64,000 nt of DNA from an uncultured Acidobacteriota bacterium (GCA_902825875.1 CADECP010000004.1:124001-188000); one strand, 5' to 3'. Shown: positions 37,128-46,949, numbered from the stretch's first letter. Notes: a model not told the origin generated them from the letters alone. Numbers and translations: made by a program.

Positions 37128-37553
37128 TTAGCAGAATTCGGTCGCGTTAAAGAAATAGCTTAACTCGATCTTGGCGTTTTCCGGCGAATCCGAACCGTGC
37201 GAAGCGTTTTCGCCCATCGTGGTTCCGAAATCGCCGCGAATGGTTCCTTTCGGAGCTTTGGTGGAATCGGTCGGCCCCATCAAATCGCGCCAAGCCTGGA
37301 CGGCGTTTTCTTTTTCCAGCGCCAGCACAACGGTCGGCCCGCTGGTCATGAATTCAACCAGTTCGCCAAAAAACGGGCGCTCACTGTGAACAGCGTAAAA
37401 ACCTTCAGCCACTTTTTTCGACATGTGAACCAGCTTCATCGCGCGGACTTTGAAACCGTTGTCGGTGATGCGTTGAATAATGTTGCCGATGTTACCCGCG
37501 CGAACGGCGTCGGGTTTAATCATCGCAAAAGTCATTTTGGGTGTGTCAGACAT
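37128..37553 (-). CDS. ndk: Nucleoside diphosphate kinase
   Basis: Transfers the gamma-phosphate from ATP to NDPs through a phosphohistidine. The active His119 is in ENASHGSDSPENA. TFAMIKPDAVRAG and RPFFGELVEFMTSGP are conserved family blocks, and 141 residues is the usual length. AAGGAGAAT is located before the ATG. Confidence 0.97.
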   Translation of the reverse strand: MSDTPKMTFAMIKPDAVRAGNIGNIIQRITDNGFKVRAMKLVHMSKKVAEGFYAVHSERPFFGELVEFMTSGPTVVLALEKENAVQAWRDLMGPTDSTKAPKGTIRGDFGTTMGENASHGSDSPENAKIELSYFFNATEFC

Positions 37554-37699
37554 AATTCTCCTTGAGCAAGTGAAATTAAGATAAATGTGTTTGCGGGAAA
37601 TTCGGAATTGATGGCGGATGATAGCAATCGCGTTTTCATACCGTCAAATCTGGCCGAAAACGTCACGGCATTTTGACAAGTTGTCGCTGTAAAATGCTT

Positions 37700-37736
37700 G
37701 AGGGCTGAGTCGAATTCAACATTCGACTCAGCCCTC
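37700..37736 (-). terminator. Terminator after the FecR-domain gene
   Basis: A perfect 15-bp stem (GAGGGCTGAGTCGAA at 37700-37714 and its complement at 37722-37736) with a 7-nt loop lies just after the FecR gene stop. On the minus strand the stem is followed by AAGCATTTT, a short T-run. Confidence 0.7.
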
Positions 37737-37761
37737 AGTGTTTTGGAAGCCGCTTACAATA

Positions 37762-38925
37762 TTACGGTCGAGTCGGTGGGCCAGATCGTCCACCACCGCC
37801 GGACGCTGCCGGACTTTCAGTTCGCGTCGGCGCAGCCGTGGAAATAGTGCTGACGGAAGACGCAGACGAAGTGGAGATTGCTCGTCCGCCGAAATCGCTG
37901 GCTCCACGATCCGCACCAAATCCCGGATTGGTATCAATGCGACGACCTTCGATGGATCGTTGAATCGGCGCTCGGTCGTTACCGGCAATCACGCGGCTCG
38001 GCAAGGCAGCAGCCCCACCGCCAGCGGAACCACCGTTACCGTATGGGTTACTCCAGTACGGGTTGTAACCAAACGGGTAGTAATACAGACAGTTGCCGTA
38101 AGAGTTGAAGAAGCCAAATCCATAAGGCGAATACCACAATCCACGTCGCGGAATGTAGGTGTAACAATTGTAGAAAGAGTCGTAAATCCAGCCATAGCTC
38201 AATGCGCTCATTGTGCGCGAACGGCGCAAGGCAGAAACGTTGGCGGCCATCAGCGTGTTGGCGCGATTGAAGCTCCAGGCGTCAAAACGATCCGAAGCAT
38301 CTTTGTTGACCTTGGCGATGTCGGAATTGCCAACCGTACCGCCAGTCAATTTAACAGCATTGCCGCGTTTGATCTTGGTCGCTCTGCCAGCCAGAAACTG
38401 GTTGCGGTCGCCGATGAACAATTCGCCCTGACGAACTTGCACCAGAGTGTTGGCGTCAATTGTGTCCAGGCGATAAATGCCATCTTTGGCAATGGAAACC
38501 GTGCCGTGAGGCGTGACGATTTCCAGAGGGGAATTTTTGTTGATGTTCGAAACCTGCTCATTTGCGGTGGCAACTTCGGCAATGGCTGAACCTTTTACCA
38601 GTTCAAACCGAATTTCGCCAAACGCCGTATTGATCGCGCGAGCCTCGCTGTTTTCATTCAATCGCAGGTACGAACCCGGACTGAGCAACAATTCCGCAAA
38701 ACTGTCGGCTTCGGTAATGACGCTGTCGCCATCGCGCATTTGCGTGCCGAGCGAAGCGCGACCTTTGCTGCCGTCTTCACTGTCAGCGCGCAGGATGAAG
38801 ACCTTGCCTTCTGTGCGATTGACGAAGCCGGATTTGGTAGAAATCAGGTGTTGAGCCTGGACCGCAATTGACGCCACAGCAAGCAGCGCAAACGCGGCGA
38901 CGAAAACTTTGACGAATCTTGTCAT
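37762..38925 (-). CDS. Exported FecR-domain protein with Tyr/Gly-rich tail
   Basis: A 387-residue exported protein. The signal peptide is residues 1-24 (FVAAFALLAVASIAVQA). A FecR-like domain at about 55-165 has GDSVITEADSFAELLLSPGSYLRL and NSPLEIVTPHGTVSIAKDGI. The tail (about 235-387) is rich in Tyr, Gly, Ser and Pro, with a WYSPYGFGFFNSYGN segment and a serine/threonine-rich end. Unlike classic FecR there is no cytoplasmic anti-sigma domain and no sigma gene next to it, so it is likely a surface or periplasmic scaffold. AAGGAGGT before the ATG at 38925 fixes the start. Confidence 0.85.
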   Translation of the reverse strand: MTRFVKVFVAAFALLAVASIAVQAQHLISTKSGFVNRTEGKVFILRADSEDGSKGRASLGTQMRDGDSVITEADSFAELLLSPGSYLRLNENSEARAINTAFGEIRFELVKGSAIAEVATANEQVSNINKNSPLEIVTPHGTVSIAKDGIYRLDTIDANTLVQVRQGELFIGDRNQFLAGRATKIKRGNAVKLTGGTVGNSDIAKVNKDASDRFDAWSFNRANTLMAANVSALRRSRTMSALSYGWIYDSFYNCYTYIPRRGLWYSPYGFGFFNSYGNCLYYYPFGYNPYWSNPYGNGGSAGGGAAALPSRVIAGNDRAPIQRSIEGRRIDTNPGFGADRGASDFGGRAISTSSASSVSTISTAAPTRTESPAASGGGGRSGPPTRP

Positions 38926-39086
38926 AACGACCTCCTTAACGACCTCAAAAACATTTCGACTGGGGTATCTGTCACGGCGGATTCTACTCCCGCTGCCAGC
39001 GCCAAACAAAGGCAAACCGGGCAAACGGGAAAGTATTTTTCCGCCACCAACGAATGCCAATCGGCGGTTGAATTATTCCGGCAAGT

Positions 39087-40040
39087 TCAATTTTCCAGAG
39101 CCGCAACATGTGCTCTGACCGTTTCGCCCATCGTTTGCAGGTTGTAACCGCCTTCCAAACAGGAAACGATGCGGCCTTTGCCCGAAATGCGAGCGGCTTC
39201 TTTCAACCGCCGAGTCATTCGCGCGTAACTGTCATCGGTCAGCACCAATTGCCCCAGCGGATCAGCCACGTGAGCGTCGAACCCTGCTGAAATCATCACC
39301 AAATCTGGCGCAAGAGTTTTCATTGCTGTTTCCAAACCTTGCTCAAACAGTTGCAGATAATCTTCTGCCGAAGTCCCGGCTTGAATCGGGACATTCAGCG
39401 TGAATCCTTCGCCTTCGCGCACGCCGCGTTCGCGCGCGTCGCCCGTTCCCGGATACCATGGAAATTGATGCAAGCTGTAATAAAAGACCGATGGGTCGCC
39501 GTAAAAAATATCCTGAGTGCCGTTGCCGTGATGCACGTCGAAATCCACGATCAAAACCTTTTTGATTTCCGTCGGATACGCCGCCTGAGCGTAGCGCGCC
39601 GCGATGGCAACATTGTTGTACAAACAAAAGCCCATTGCCTGCCCGACCGTTGCGTGATGCCCCGGCGGACGACAAGCCACAAAAGCGTTTTCAGCTTCTC
39701 CGGCGACGACGGCATCCACCGCTCGGCAAGCTCCTCCGGCGGCCAATCGCGCAGCAACATCGGACTGTTCTGAAACCACTGTGTCGGCATCAAGTTGAAC
39801 GTGTTCAAACATCATCGCCTGTTCGCAAGCCTGATGAACACGAGCAATCGAACGCGCCGTGTGACAACGTTCCAATTGGTCATCGGTGGCGGCGCGCGGC
39901 GGCAATTTAACAAAGCTTTGCCACAGGTCTTCGTCGGCCATCAATCCATTCAGCACCGCGCGGTATCGTTCGCGGCGCTCAGGGTGATGACCTGTGTCGT
40001 GCTTCAGGTAATCGTCAGAAAAAATGATCGCGGTGGACAT
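39087..40040 (-). CDS. Histone deacetylase-family amidohydrolase
   Basis: A 317-residue zinc amidohydrolase of the HDAC/acetylpolyamine deacetylase superfamily. Active-site blocks are RPPGHHATVGQAMGFCLYNN (two adjacent histidines), VLIVDFDVHHGNGTQDIFY (zinc Asp and His) and ISAGFDAHVADPLG (second zinc Asp). Bacterial homologues deacetylate polyamines, acetoin-pathway or other small substrates; the substrate is unknown. The start at 40040 (MSTAIIFSDDYL) fits the family; the frame runs 12 codons further. Confidence 0.9.
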   Translation of the reverse strand: MSTAIIFSDDYLKHDTGHHPERRERYRAVLNGLMADEDLWQSFVKLPPRAATDDQLERCHTARSIARVHQACEQAMMFEHVQLDADTVVSEQSDVAARLAAGGACRAVDAVVAGEAENAFVACRPPGHHATVGQAMGFCLYNNVAIAARYAQAAYPTEIKKVLIVDFDVHHGNGTQDIFYGDPSVFYYSLHQFPWYPGTGDARERGVREGEGFTLNVPIQAGTSAEDYLQLFEQGLETAMKTLAPDLVMISAGFDAHVADPLGQLVLTDDSYARMTRRLKEAARISGKGRIVSCLEGGYNLQTMGETVRAHVAALEN

Positions 40041-40228
40041 GGCGCGGATCGTAAGCGCGAGAAATTGAATAGGCAACCAGGAATCTCAAAGCCTGGACTT
40101 AAGGGATCTGTAAATCCAGCCGAACCAGTAGCTGTGAAAGTCGCTCCAGTCAATTCGCAAACTGGACAGTTCGCGCAACATCACACAGAATGCGCGCGTT
40201 TCAATTCCACCATCCAGCGAGAAAAACC

Positions 40229-41683
40229 ATGAAGCAAATGTTCAGGTTCCTGATTCCGGCGTTGTTGATCGTTGTCGCGTTAATCGCCCGCGAACCGATT
40301 TCGCAAGCGCAAAAGTCTTCGGCGGCAAAATCCAACTCCAAAAAGTTCAATGTGCTGTTCATCTCCACCGATGATTTGAATAACGATTTAGGCTGTTACG
40401 GCCATCCGCTGATCAAATCGCCGAACATTGATCGGCTGGCGGCGCGAGGAGTTCGGTTTGATCGAGCCTACAATCAGTTTCCGTTGTGCAGCCCCAGCCG
40501 TACGAGTTTGATGACCGGCCTCAGACCCGACACGACTCAGGTGTACGACCTGCAAAAGCATTTTCGCTCAGTGCTGCCGGACGTGGTCACGTTGCCGCAA
40601 GCATTCATGAAAAACGGTTACGTCGCCGCTCGCGTCGGCAAGATTTATCATTACGGCAACCCAGGCCAGATCGGAACCGACGGCCTGGACGATCCGAAAT
40701 CCTGGAACGCGGTCGTCAATCCGCGCGGCGTGGACAAAGACGAAGAAAAAATTCTGACCAATTACACGCCGACACGCGGACTTGGCAGTTCGTTGTCGTT
40801 GTACGCTTCGCCTGCGCCGGACGAAGAACACACCGACGGCAAAGTCGCCACCGAAACCATCAAGTTGCTGGAAGCGAACAAAGATCGTCCGTTTTTCATC
40901 GCCGCAGGATTTTATCGCCCGCACTGTCCGTACATCGCTCCGAAGAAGTATTTCGACATGTATCCGATGGAAAAAATCGCCGCTCCGAAGTTTTCGCCCG
41001 ACGAATGGAAAACCATTCCCGAAGCCGCAACCTGGCTCAAAGACCCGCATTTCGGCGTCAACGAACTACAACAGCGCGAAGCCATTCAGGCGTATTACGC
41101 TTCGATCAGTTTTGTGGATGCCAATGTCGGGCGACTGCTGGACGCGCTCGACCGGTTGAAACTGACCGAAAACACCATCGTCGTCTTTTGGAGCGATCAC
41201 GGTTATTTGCTCGGCCAGCACGGTCAATGGATGAAGCAAAGTTTGTTTGAAGAATCGGCACGCAACCCGTTGATCGTCGCCGGACCCGGCGTTACCAAAG
41301 GCAAGGCTTCGCCACGCACTGTGGAATTCGTTGATTTATACCCGACGCTGGCGGATTTGTGCGGCTTGGCGGAAACACCGAAAAACCTGGCTGGTCGCAG
41401 CTTCCGCCGGTTGCTCGCCAACCCGAAAGCCACCTGGAATAAACCCGCCGTCACACAGGTGCAACGCGGCGGCGCGCAAAATCGCTTTATGGGTTACAGC
41501 GTTCGCACCGAACTCTGGCGTTACACCGAATGGGACGAAGGACGAAAAGGCGCTGAACTTTACGACGAACTCAACGACCCGCGGGAACTGAAAAACCTGG
41601 CGAACGATCCGAAATACTCCAAAACCGTCGCCGAGTTGAAACTATTGCTTAAATCAGCATTGTCCGCCAATAGGACCAAATGA
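40229..41683 (+). CDS. Exported sulfatase, iduronate-2-sulfatase-like
   Basis: A 484-residue exported sulfatase. The signal peptide is residues about 1-27 (LIPALLIVVALIA). Metal residues Asp48-Asp49 are in FISTDDLNND. The catalytic Cys87 in the CSPSRTSLMTG motif must be converted to formylglycine. VFWSDHGYLLGQHGQW holds the second metal pair. QVYDLQKHFR and the Asp/His arrangement are typical of the S1_7 iduronate-sulfatase-like group, so sulfated glycans are likely substrates. The two SUMF1 proteins in this window lack FGE cysteines, so the activating enzyme must be elsewhere. The stop overlaps the next gene by 4 bp. Confidence 0.9.
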   Translation: MKQMFRFLIPALLIVVALIAREPISQAQKSSAAKSNSKKFNVLFISTDDLNNDLGCYGHPLIKSPNIDRLAARGVRFDRAYNQFPLCSPSRTSLMTGLRPDTTQVYDLQKHFRSVLPDVVTLPQAFMKNGYVAARVGKIYHYGNPGQIGTDGLDDPKSWNAVVNPRGVDKDEEKILTNYTPTRGLGSSLSLYASPAPDEEHTDGKVATETIKLLEANKDRPFFIAAGFYRPHCPYIAPKKYFDMYPMEKIAAPKFSPDEWKTIPEAATWLKDPHFGVNELQQREAIQAYYASISFVDANVGRLLDALDRLKLTENTIVVFWSDHGYLLGQHGQWMKQSLFEESARNPLIVAGPGVTKGKASPRTVEFVDLYPTLADLCGLAETPKNLAGRSFRRLLANPKATWNKPAVTQVQRGGAQNRFMGYSVRTELWRYTEWDEGRKGAELYDELNDPRELKNLANDPKYSKTVAELKLLLKSALSANRTK

Positions 41684-42462
41684 TGATTGCCACTTCCGAC
41701 CTGACAACTTACCGAACGCTGATTGCGGCGTGTTCTCTTGCGGTGTTATGGGTGCTGGAGGGGATTGCGCCGATGTATTCCGGGCGCAAACGACGACTGA
41801 CTCACAACCTGAACAATCTGGGAATGATGGCACTCAATGCAGTATTGGGGGCGTTGTTGTTTAGTGCGCTGACTGTGGCGGTTACTCGTTATCGGTTTGG
41901 CCTGCTGCATTGGCTGAACTGGTCAAGCTGGGCGGAAACTGTTCTCGCTGTGGTGTTGTTCGATGCCTGGCAATATCTCTGGCATCTGCTTAATCATCAG
42001 ATTGATTTCCTGTCGCGGTTTCATTCAGTGCATCACGCTGACGCCGAAATGGACGCCAGCACCGCAATGCGATTTCACCCAGCCGAAATTATTTTGTCTT
42101 CCGCAGCGCGGTTGGTGGTATTGCCGATTTTGGGAATGAGTCTGACGCAATTGCTAATTTACGAAACACTTGTCTTGCCAGTGCTACTTTTCCATCACTC
42201 GAACGTGCGAATACCAGCCAAGCTGGATCGTGCCTTGCGAATGATAATTCCGACTCCATGGATGCACTGGGTTCATCATTCGCAATTACCCGCTGAGCGA
42301 AATTCTAACTATTCGAGCTTGCTGTCCGTGTGGGATCGTATCTTCGGCACGTTCCGGTTGTCATCTCAACCGGAACGAATCAAACTCGGATTGCCCAATT
42401 ACCCTGAAACTGAGTGGCGACGTGTAGACAGAATGCTGGTTGTGCCATTCCGGTCTCGTTGA
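41680..42462 (+). CDS. Fatty acid hydroxylase/sterol desaturase-family membrane protein
   Basis: A 260-residue membrane protein with four or five helices and the His clusters of the di-iron hydroxylase superfamily: WHLLNHQ, RFHSVHHAD and HWVHHSQ, plus LLFHHSN. These bind two irons and hydroxylate or desaturate lipid chains; the substrate is not known. The ATG overlaps the sulfatase stop (ATGA), so translation is probably coupled. Confidence 0.87.
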   Translation: MMIATSDLTTYRTLIAACSLAVLWVLEGIAPMYSGRKRRLTHNLNNLGMMALNAVLGALLFSALTVAVTRYRFGLLHWLNWSSWAETVLAVVLFDAWQYLWHLLNHQIDFLSRFHSVHHADAEMDASTAMRFHPAEIILSSAARLVVLPILGMSLTQLLIYETLVLPVLLFHHSNVRIPAKLDRALRMIIPTPWMHWVHHSQLPAERNSNYSSLLSVWDRIFGTFRLSSQPERIKLGLPNYPETEWRRVDRMLVVPFRSR

Positions 42463-42660
42463 CACTGTTTGCCAGTAGTAAAACAGCGCCTCCATCAATA
42501 GTTTGGGCAGGGTGCCGAAACGCGCAGCATCCCAGCTTGTCAAGCGCCCATGTTCAACTTATCATCCGACTCACTAATCTGTCTTTACCGTCATCTGGTT
42601 ATTCGGCTATAGCTCCCGCTGGCAATTGCCTGATTTGAAAATCAAGAAGGAGGCAAGTTC

Positions 42661-43047
42661 ATGGAAGTCATTAAAGATAAAAGCTCTGAAATGCAATTTC
42701 TCTATTTGAGAGGGCGGCTTGATAACGAAAACGCACAGTTGTTGGAAGAAAACCTGAGCAAGTTGATCGAAAATGGAGCAAGACAGTTAATCATTGATTG
42801 TTCGCAGATCGAATTCATCAACAACTCCGGATTGCGTGTGTTGGTCAGTGTGGCCAAAAAGATTCTGGATGTTGAAGGTCGCATCGCGCTTCATTCGCCC
42901 AGCCAGCAGGCGAAAGACATTTTCGACCGCACGGGATTTTCCATGGTGTCGCGCATTTACGATACGCGCGAAGAAGCCATTGCCGGAGTTGCCGGTTCCG
43001 GCGTGTTTTCCGTCACGCGCGACGACCGGCATATTGTCAGCAAATAA
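42661..43047 (+). CDS. STAS-domain anti-sigma factor antagonist
   Basis: A 128-residue STAS protein of the SpoIIAA/RsbV type. LYLRGRLDNENAQLLEENL begins the fold, and LIIDCSQIEFINNSGLRVLV contains the conserved serine region (NNSG) that a partner kinase phosphorylates. It normally titrates an anti-sigma kinase; neither kinase nor sigma factor is adjacent. AAGGAGG six bases before the ATG is strong. The 198-bp upstream gap shows no other feature. Confidence 0.88.
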   Translation: MEVIKDKSSEMQFLYLRGRLDNENAQLLEENLSKLIENGARQLIIDCSQIEFINNSGLRVLVSVAKKILDVEGRIALHSPSQQAKDIFDRTGFSMVSRIYDTREEAIAGVAGSGVFSVTRDDRHIVSK

Positions 43048-43086
43048 TCACCAACACCTTTTCAATCACATCGGAAACAGCGGTTT

Positions 43087-44175
43087 ATGAATCAACCTGA
43101 ATTGTCCACAATTGTCAGGGAACTGCCCAAAATTGGCATCGTGCTCGGAACCGGCGGGATCAAGGCGATGGCCAGTCTGGCGCTGTTCGAGTTTCTGACC
43201 GAACAACGAATCCCAGTGGATTTGATGGTCGGATGCAGCGGCGGCGCTTTGGCCTGCGCGATGATCGGATCGGGCTGCACTCCCGCCGAAGTCCGCGATC
43301 TGGGCATGCAAAGATTGCAAAAAAGCCTTTTCACGCAATTCGATTATTCGTCTTTGTTCGGTATCTTCAGTTCGCATCTGGGAAATTTCGACAAGACCTC
43401 CGGCATTTTGAAACCTGACCGCTGGCGCGGAGCTTTGCAGGAATACTTCGGCGACAAAAAGCTGGAACAATTGCGCCCTCGCACTTTGCTGCAAACCACT
43501 GACATTGACACCGGCGAAGGCGTCGTCCTGACCAAAGGCCCGCTGGCCGACGCCGTTTATGCGTCGTGCGCGTTTTTCCCGGCGTTTCCTCCGGCCAAAA
43601 TTGACGGGCGGTATCTGGGCGATGGCATTTACAGCGCGCCGGTTCCCGTCGTCGAAGCCATCAAACGCAAGATGGATGTCATCATCGCGCTGGATTTCAA
43701 GGAAAAGGTTCGCACTGAACCGAAAGGTTTTTTCAGTTGTTTCTATCGTCACATAGACAACACGATGCGCACGCTGACGCGCAGCCAGATGTTTCTTTCC
43801 ATCGGCATGCACCATCACGAAATCGTTATCATCGAAGTGGACTTCGATCACACGATCAATCCCTGGGATGTGCAGGAATTGCCGGCAATCGTCGAATGCG
43901 GTCACAAAGCCATCGAAATGCACAAAGCCGCGATTCTGTCAGCCATCCTGGATTTTTCCAGAAACAAAAATCCTGTCGCACAGCAACCAGAAATCAATCC
44001 GGCAGCAATCAATCCGGCAGCAATCAATCCGGCAGCAATCAGTCCGGCAGCAATCAGTCCGGCAGCAATCAGTCCGGCAACCAATCCTGAAAATTTTACC
44101 GATCCGGTTGCCGGTTTTCGCCGAACGACAATTTTGCGAAGTCCCGCTTCGGTCGAAGGCAAGAACTCTGGCTGA
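43087..44175 (+). CDS. Patatin-like phospholipase with repetitive C-terminus
   Basis: A 362-residue lipid acyl hydrolase. The oxyanion glycine loop GTGGIKA precedes the nucleophile Ser51 in GCSGGA, and the catalytic Asp lies in LGDGIYSAPVP, giving the Ser-Asp dyad. The body covers about residues 15-290. The C-terminus holds six NPAAI/SPAAI pentapeptides coded by a 15-bp tandem repeat, then ends NSG. It is followed 111 bp later by the TolC-like gene. Confidence 0.9.
   Translation: MNQPELSTIVRELPKIGIVLGTGGIKAMASLALFEFLTEQRIPVDLMVGCSGGALACAMIGSGCTPAEVRDLGMQRLQKSLFTQFDYSSLFGIFSSHLGNFDKTSGILKPDRWRGALQEYFGDKKLEQLRPRTLLQTTDIDTGEGVVLTKGPLADAVYASCAFFPAFPPAKIDGRYLGDGIYSAPVPVVEAIKRKMDVIIALDFKEKVRTEPKGFFSCFYRHIDNTMRTLTRSQMFLSIGMHHHEIVIIEVDFDHTINPWDVQELPAIVECGHKAIEMHKAAILSAILDFSRNKNPVAQQPEINPAAINPAAINPAAISPAAISPAAISPATNPENFTDPVAGFRRTTILRSPASVEGKNSG
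43996..44085 (+). repeat. 15-bp tandem repeat within the patatin gene
   Basis: Six in-frame units of 15 bp: three AATCCGGCAGCAATC, two AGTCCGGCAGCAATC and a last AGTCCGGCAACCAAT. They encode NPAAI x3, SPAAI x2 and SPATN. In-frame unit changes would vary the length of the tail without disrupting the gene. Confidence 0.95.
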
Positions 44176-44286
44176 GCAAATTCCGAAGCGCGGGCTTTCT
44201 CAAACTGCGCTGATCTTCTTGCATTACCAATTTCGGGCAAATTGAAAAATTTGCTTCACACGCAAGGCCGTTTTCAGGAGGCGTGA

Positions 44287-45627
44287 GTGGTCAAGATATT
44301 CGCCCTGTGGTTGATCGTTTTTTTGCCCATTGAAATTCGCTGCCAGGCGACGCAGGTCGCCGCAGGCGAAAAACTCTCGCTTCAACAGGCCGTTGACCTG
44401 GCATTGCGGCACAATCGGCTGGTCAATGTCGAACGGCTGGAAGTCGAAAAGGCTTCAGATAAATTGGCCACTATCGCCACGCGCCGATTGCCGGGATTCG
44501 ATGTGTCCGTGATGGAATTTCAGTGGTTCAAACCGCCGGAGTTTCGTTTTGATCGCGGCGTCTTTGGCCAATTTCCCGGACTTGGGCCGGTTCCGCCGAC
44601 CAACACGACTGTTACGTCTTCGCACGGCCCCAGCGCCTTCATCATCGCCCGCGCCACTCAACCGCTGACGCAACTTCATCGCATCAATTTGGGCATCAAG
44701 ATGAGCGAGCTTGGCCGCGAAGTCGCCGACAGCAAGCTGGAACTCAAGAAGCGCGAAATCGCTCATCAAATCAAACGCAGCTATTACGCCATCCTGCAAT
44801 TGCAAAGCGCGCTCGACGCTTCGGAAGGAACGCTGAAACTGTACCGCGAACTGGATCGCGTCGTCGGCGAATACGTCACGCAACAAGTCGCGCTCGAATC
44901 CGACAGCCTGGACGCCAAAACTCAACTGGCCAAAGAAGAGTTCGAGACGTTGAAACTGCAAAACAATCTGGCGGCGGCAAAAGAGTTGCTGAACCATTTG
45001 CTGGGGCGCGACATTCGCACCGAATTCACTGTGGACGCGATTTCCGCCAACACCGTTTACGAAGTCGAACTTTCAATGGCGCAAACGCGCGCGCTGGCCG
45101 AACGCCCGGAGCTGAAAGAAGCTCAGTTGAAATTGAAGCTGGCCGAATACGACCGGCGATTGAAAAAAGCCGAAGCCATCCCGGACATCAGCGCCACCGC
45201 CGGATACTTTTCCGCATTCGGCGTTTCGGTCTTGCCGCAAAACGCTTCGGGCATTGGCTTCACGCTCAGTTGGGAGCCGTTCGATTGGGGACGCCGCAAA
45301 CACGAGATGGCCGAAAAGCAAAAGACCATCGAACAGGCGCGCGAAGGTTTGCGCGAAGCCGAAAGTCTGATTTTGCGCGAAGTCGGCGACAAGTTTCGGA
45401 AACTGCACGAATCGCGCGCTTTGTTGCGCGTCAGTCAACTGGCGCAGGAATCCGCGCGCGAAAAATTGCGCGTCGCCACCAGCAAATACTCGCTGGAAAC
45501 TGTGCTGTACAAAGAAGTGCTGCAAAAACAGGCCGAACTGGCGACGGCTCAGGATCGGTATCAGCAAGCGTTGCTGGCGTTCTGGACGGCGCGTGCCGAT
45601 TTTGAAAAAGCTATTGGCGAACTTTAG
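44287..45627 (+). CDS. TolC-family outer-membrane efflux protein
   Basis: A 446-residue outer-membrane channel component. A short signal peptide is followed by two long helical-hairpin halves: LSLQQAVDLALRHN starts the first repeat, and IAHQIKRSYYAILQLQSAL and LREVGDKFRKLHESRALLRV are tunnel helices. GFTLSWEPFDWGRRKHEM has the conserved OEP pattern. It should dock on the adaptor encoded next and on the RND pump further downstream. The start is a GTG with AGGAGG seven bases before it. Confidence 0.88.
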   Translation: MVKIFALWLIVFLPIEIRCQATQVAAGEKLSLQQAVDLALRHNRLVNVERLEVEKASDKLATIATRRLPGFDVSVMEFQWFKPPEFRFDRGVFGQFPGLGPVPPTNTTVTSSHGPSAFIIARATQPLTQLHRINLGIKMSELGREVADSKLELKKREIAHQIKRSYYAILQLQSALDASEGTLKLYRELDRVVGEYVTQQVALESDSLDAKTQLAKEEFETLKLQNNLAAAKELLNHLLGRDIRTEFTVDAISANTVYEVELSMAQTRALAERPELKEAQLKLKLAEYDRRLKKAEAIPDISATAGYFSAFGVSVLPQNASGIGFTLSWEPFDWGRRKHEMAEKQKTIEQAREGLREAESLILREVGDKFRKLHESRALLRVSQLAQESAREKLRVATSKYSLETVLYKEVLQKQAELATAQDRYQQALLAFWTARADFEKAIGEL

Positions 45628-45639
45628 ATGAACTTTCGC

Positions 45640-45700
45640 TGGGAGCGCAGGCGTCTCGCCTGCCTAAGTTGGAAGTGCAGGCGGGACGCCTGCGCTCCCA
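45640..45700. repeat. Intergenic palindrome of the GCAGGCG...CTCCCA type
   Basis: 24-bp arms at 45640-45663 and 45677-45700 are complementary with one mismatch (core GGGAGCGCAGGCG). This GCAGGCGGGACGCCTGCGCTCCCA-like motif is, from memory, a common dispersed palindrome in acidobacterial and verrucomicrobial genomes. It lies in the TolC-adaptor gap and could act as an attenuator or mRNA stabiliser. Confidence 0.8.
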
Positions 45701-45715
45701 GCCATGAGAGCTACG

Positions 45716-46948
45716 ATGAAAACAACTCTTCGCTATGTGATCGGAATATGCATCTGCCTGACTGTGGCGACAGGTTGCCGGAAGGCAGAAAGTTTTGAGA
45801 AACCTGTCAAACCCGTTCAGGTGCAGGAAGTGCAAAACTATTCGCCAAGCGGCGCGAGCGCGAACGGCGAGCGATATTCCGCCAACATCCTGCCCGCTTC
45901 GCAAAACGAACTGGCGTTCAAGTTCGGCGGTTATGTCAGCGAAATCCATCAAATCAAAGGCGCTGACAAACGTCTGCGTCCGGTTCAGGAAGGCGACACC
46001 ATCGCCAAAGGAACCGTGCTGGCTCGTTTACGCAGCGATGATTTCGCCGCCAAGGTCAAACAAGCCGAATCGCAAGTGGCCGAAGCTCAATCCACCATCG
46101 AAACCAACCGCGCACAATTGACCGAAGCCGAATCCGCGTTAAAACAAGCCGAACGCGATCTGGAACGCGCGACCAAACTGCTGGAAGCCAAAAGCCTGAC
46201 CAAGCCCGAATACGAAGGCGCCAAAACCAAAGTCGAGATGGCGCAAGCGCGCGTAGAAACCGTTCGCTCGCAAGCCAAAGTCATCCAGGCCAAAATCAGC
46301 GGCGCTCAGGCGCTGCTCGGCGAAGCGAAACTCGCCGAAAAAGACGCCGCGCTGATTGCTCCGATGGATTGTTACATTCTGAAACGGTTGATCGAACCCG
46401 GCGGATTGGCGGCTCCCGGTCGCCCGGTGTTTGTCGTCGCGGACAAAGCTTCGGTTAAAGCCACGTTCGGTTTGCCGGATTTGTCGCTGAAAAACGTAGG
46501 CATCGGCGAAGCATTGACCTTCACCACCGAAGCGATTCCCGGCATGGAATTCAAAGGCTGGGTCTCGCGTATTTCGCCAGCCGCCGATCCGAAAAGCCGC
46601 GTCTTTGATGTGGAAGCGACGATTCCGCGTCCGCCCAACCAATTGCGTTTGGGCATGATCGCTTCGTTGTCGTTGCCGTCGAGCAATTCCGCCGCGCCCG
46701 TTACCGTCATTCCGATCAACGCGATTGTCAGGCCGAAACAAAATCCTGAGAGTTACGCCGTCAACGTCGTCACAGATCAAGGCGGCAAACAATTCGCCAA
46801 ACAGCGCCTGGTCAAACTGGGCGAAGCCTACGGAAACATGATCGCCGTCACCGAAGGCGTCAGCTTGGGCGAGCGCGTAGTCGTTTCCGGCGCAGCGATG
46901 ATCGTGGATGGCGAACAGGTCAAAGTCATTCCTTCAACCGAGAAGTAA
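45716..46948 (+). CDS. RND efflux periplasmic adaptor (membrane fusion) lipoprotein
   Basis: A 410-residue HlyD/AcrA-type adaptor. A lipobox LTVATGC with Cys at about residue 21 suggests anchoring to the inner membrane. The lipoyl halves flank a long helical hairpin (about 105-205, Glu/Ala/Lys-rich), then a beta-barrel ([31 protein letters not shown]) and the membrane-proximal domain. An ATG four codons earlier is an alternative start. The pump gene is separated from it by three genes (desaturase, cfa, nuclease). Confidence 0.9.
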   Translation: MKTTLRYVIGICICLTVATGCRKAESFEKPVKPVQVQEVQNYSPSGASANGERYSANILPASQNELAFKFGGYVSEIHQIKGADKRLRPVQEGDTIAKGTVLARLRSDDFAAKVKQAESQVAEAQSTIETNRAQLTEAESALKQAERDLERATKLLEAKSLTKPEYEGAKTKVEMAQARVETVRSQAKVIQAKISGAQALLGEAKLAEKDAALIAPMDCYILKRLIEPGGLAAPGRPVFVVADKASVKATFGLPDLSLKNVGIGEALTFTTEAIPGMEFKGWVSRISPAADPKSRVFDVEATIPRPPNQLRLGMIASLSLPSSNSAAPVTVIPINAIVRPKQNPESYAVNVVTDQGGKQFAKQRLVKLGEAYGNMIAVTEGVSLGERVVVSGAAMIVDGEQVKVIPSTEK

Positions 46949-46949
46949 G

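Noticed and set aside
37738-38589. A 283-codon frame opposite the FecR gene
   Set aside because: Antisense to an exported protein with clear signal peptide and Shine-Dalgarno. The Arg/Thr/Val-rich composition reflects the other strand.
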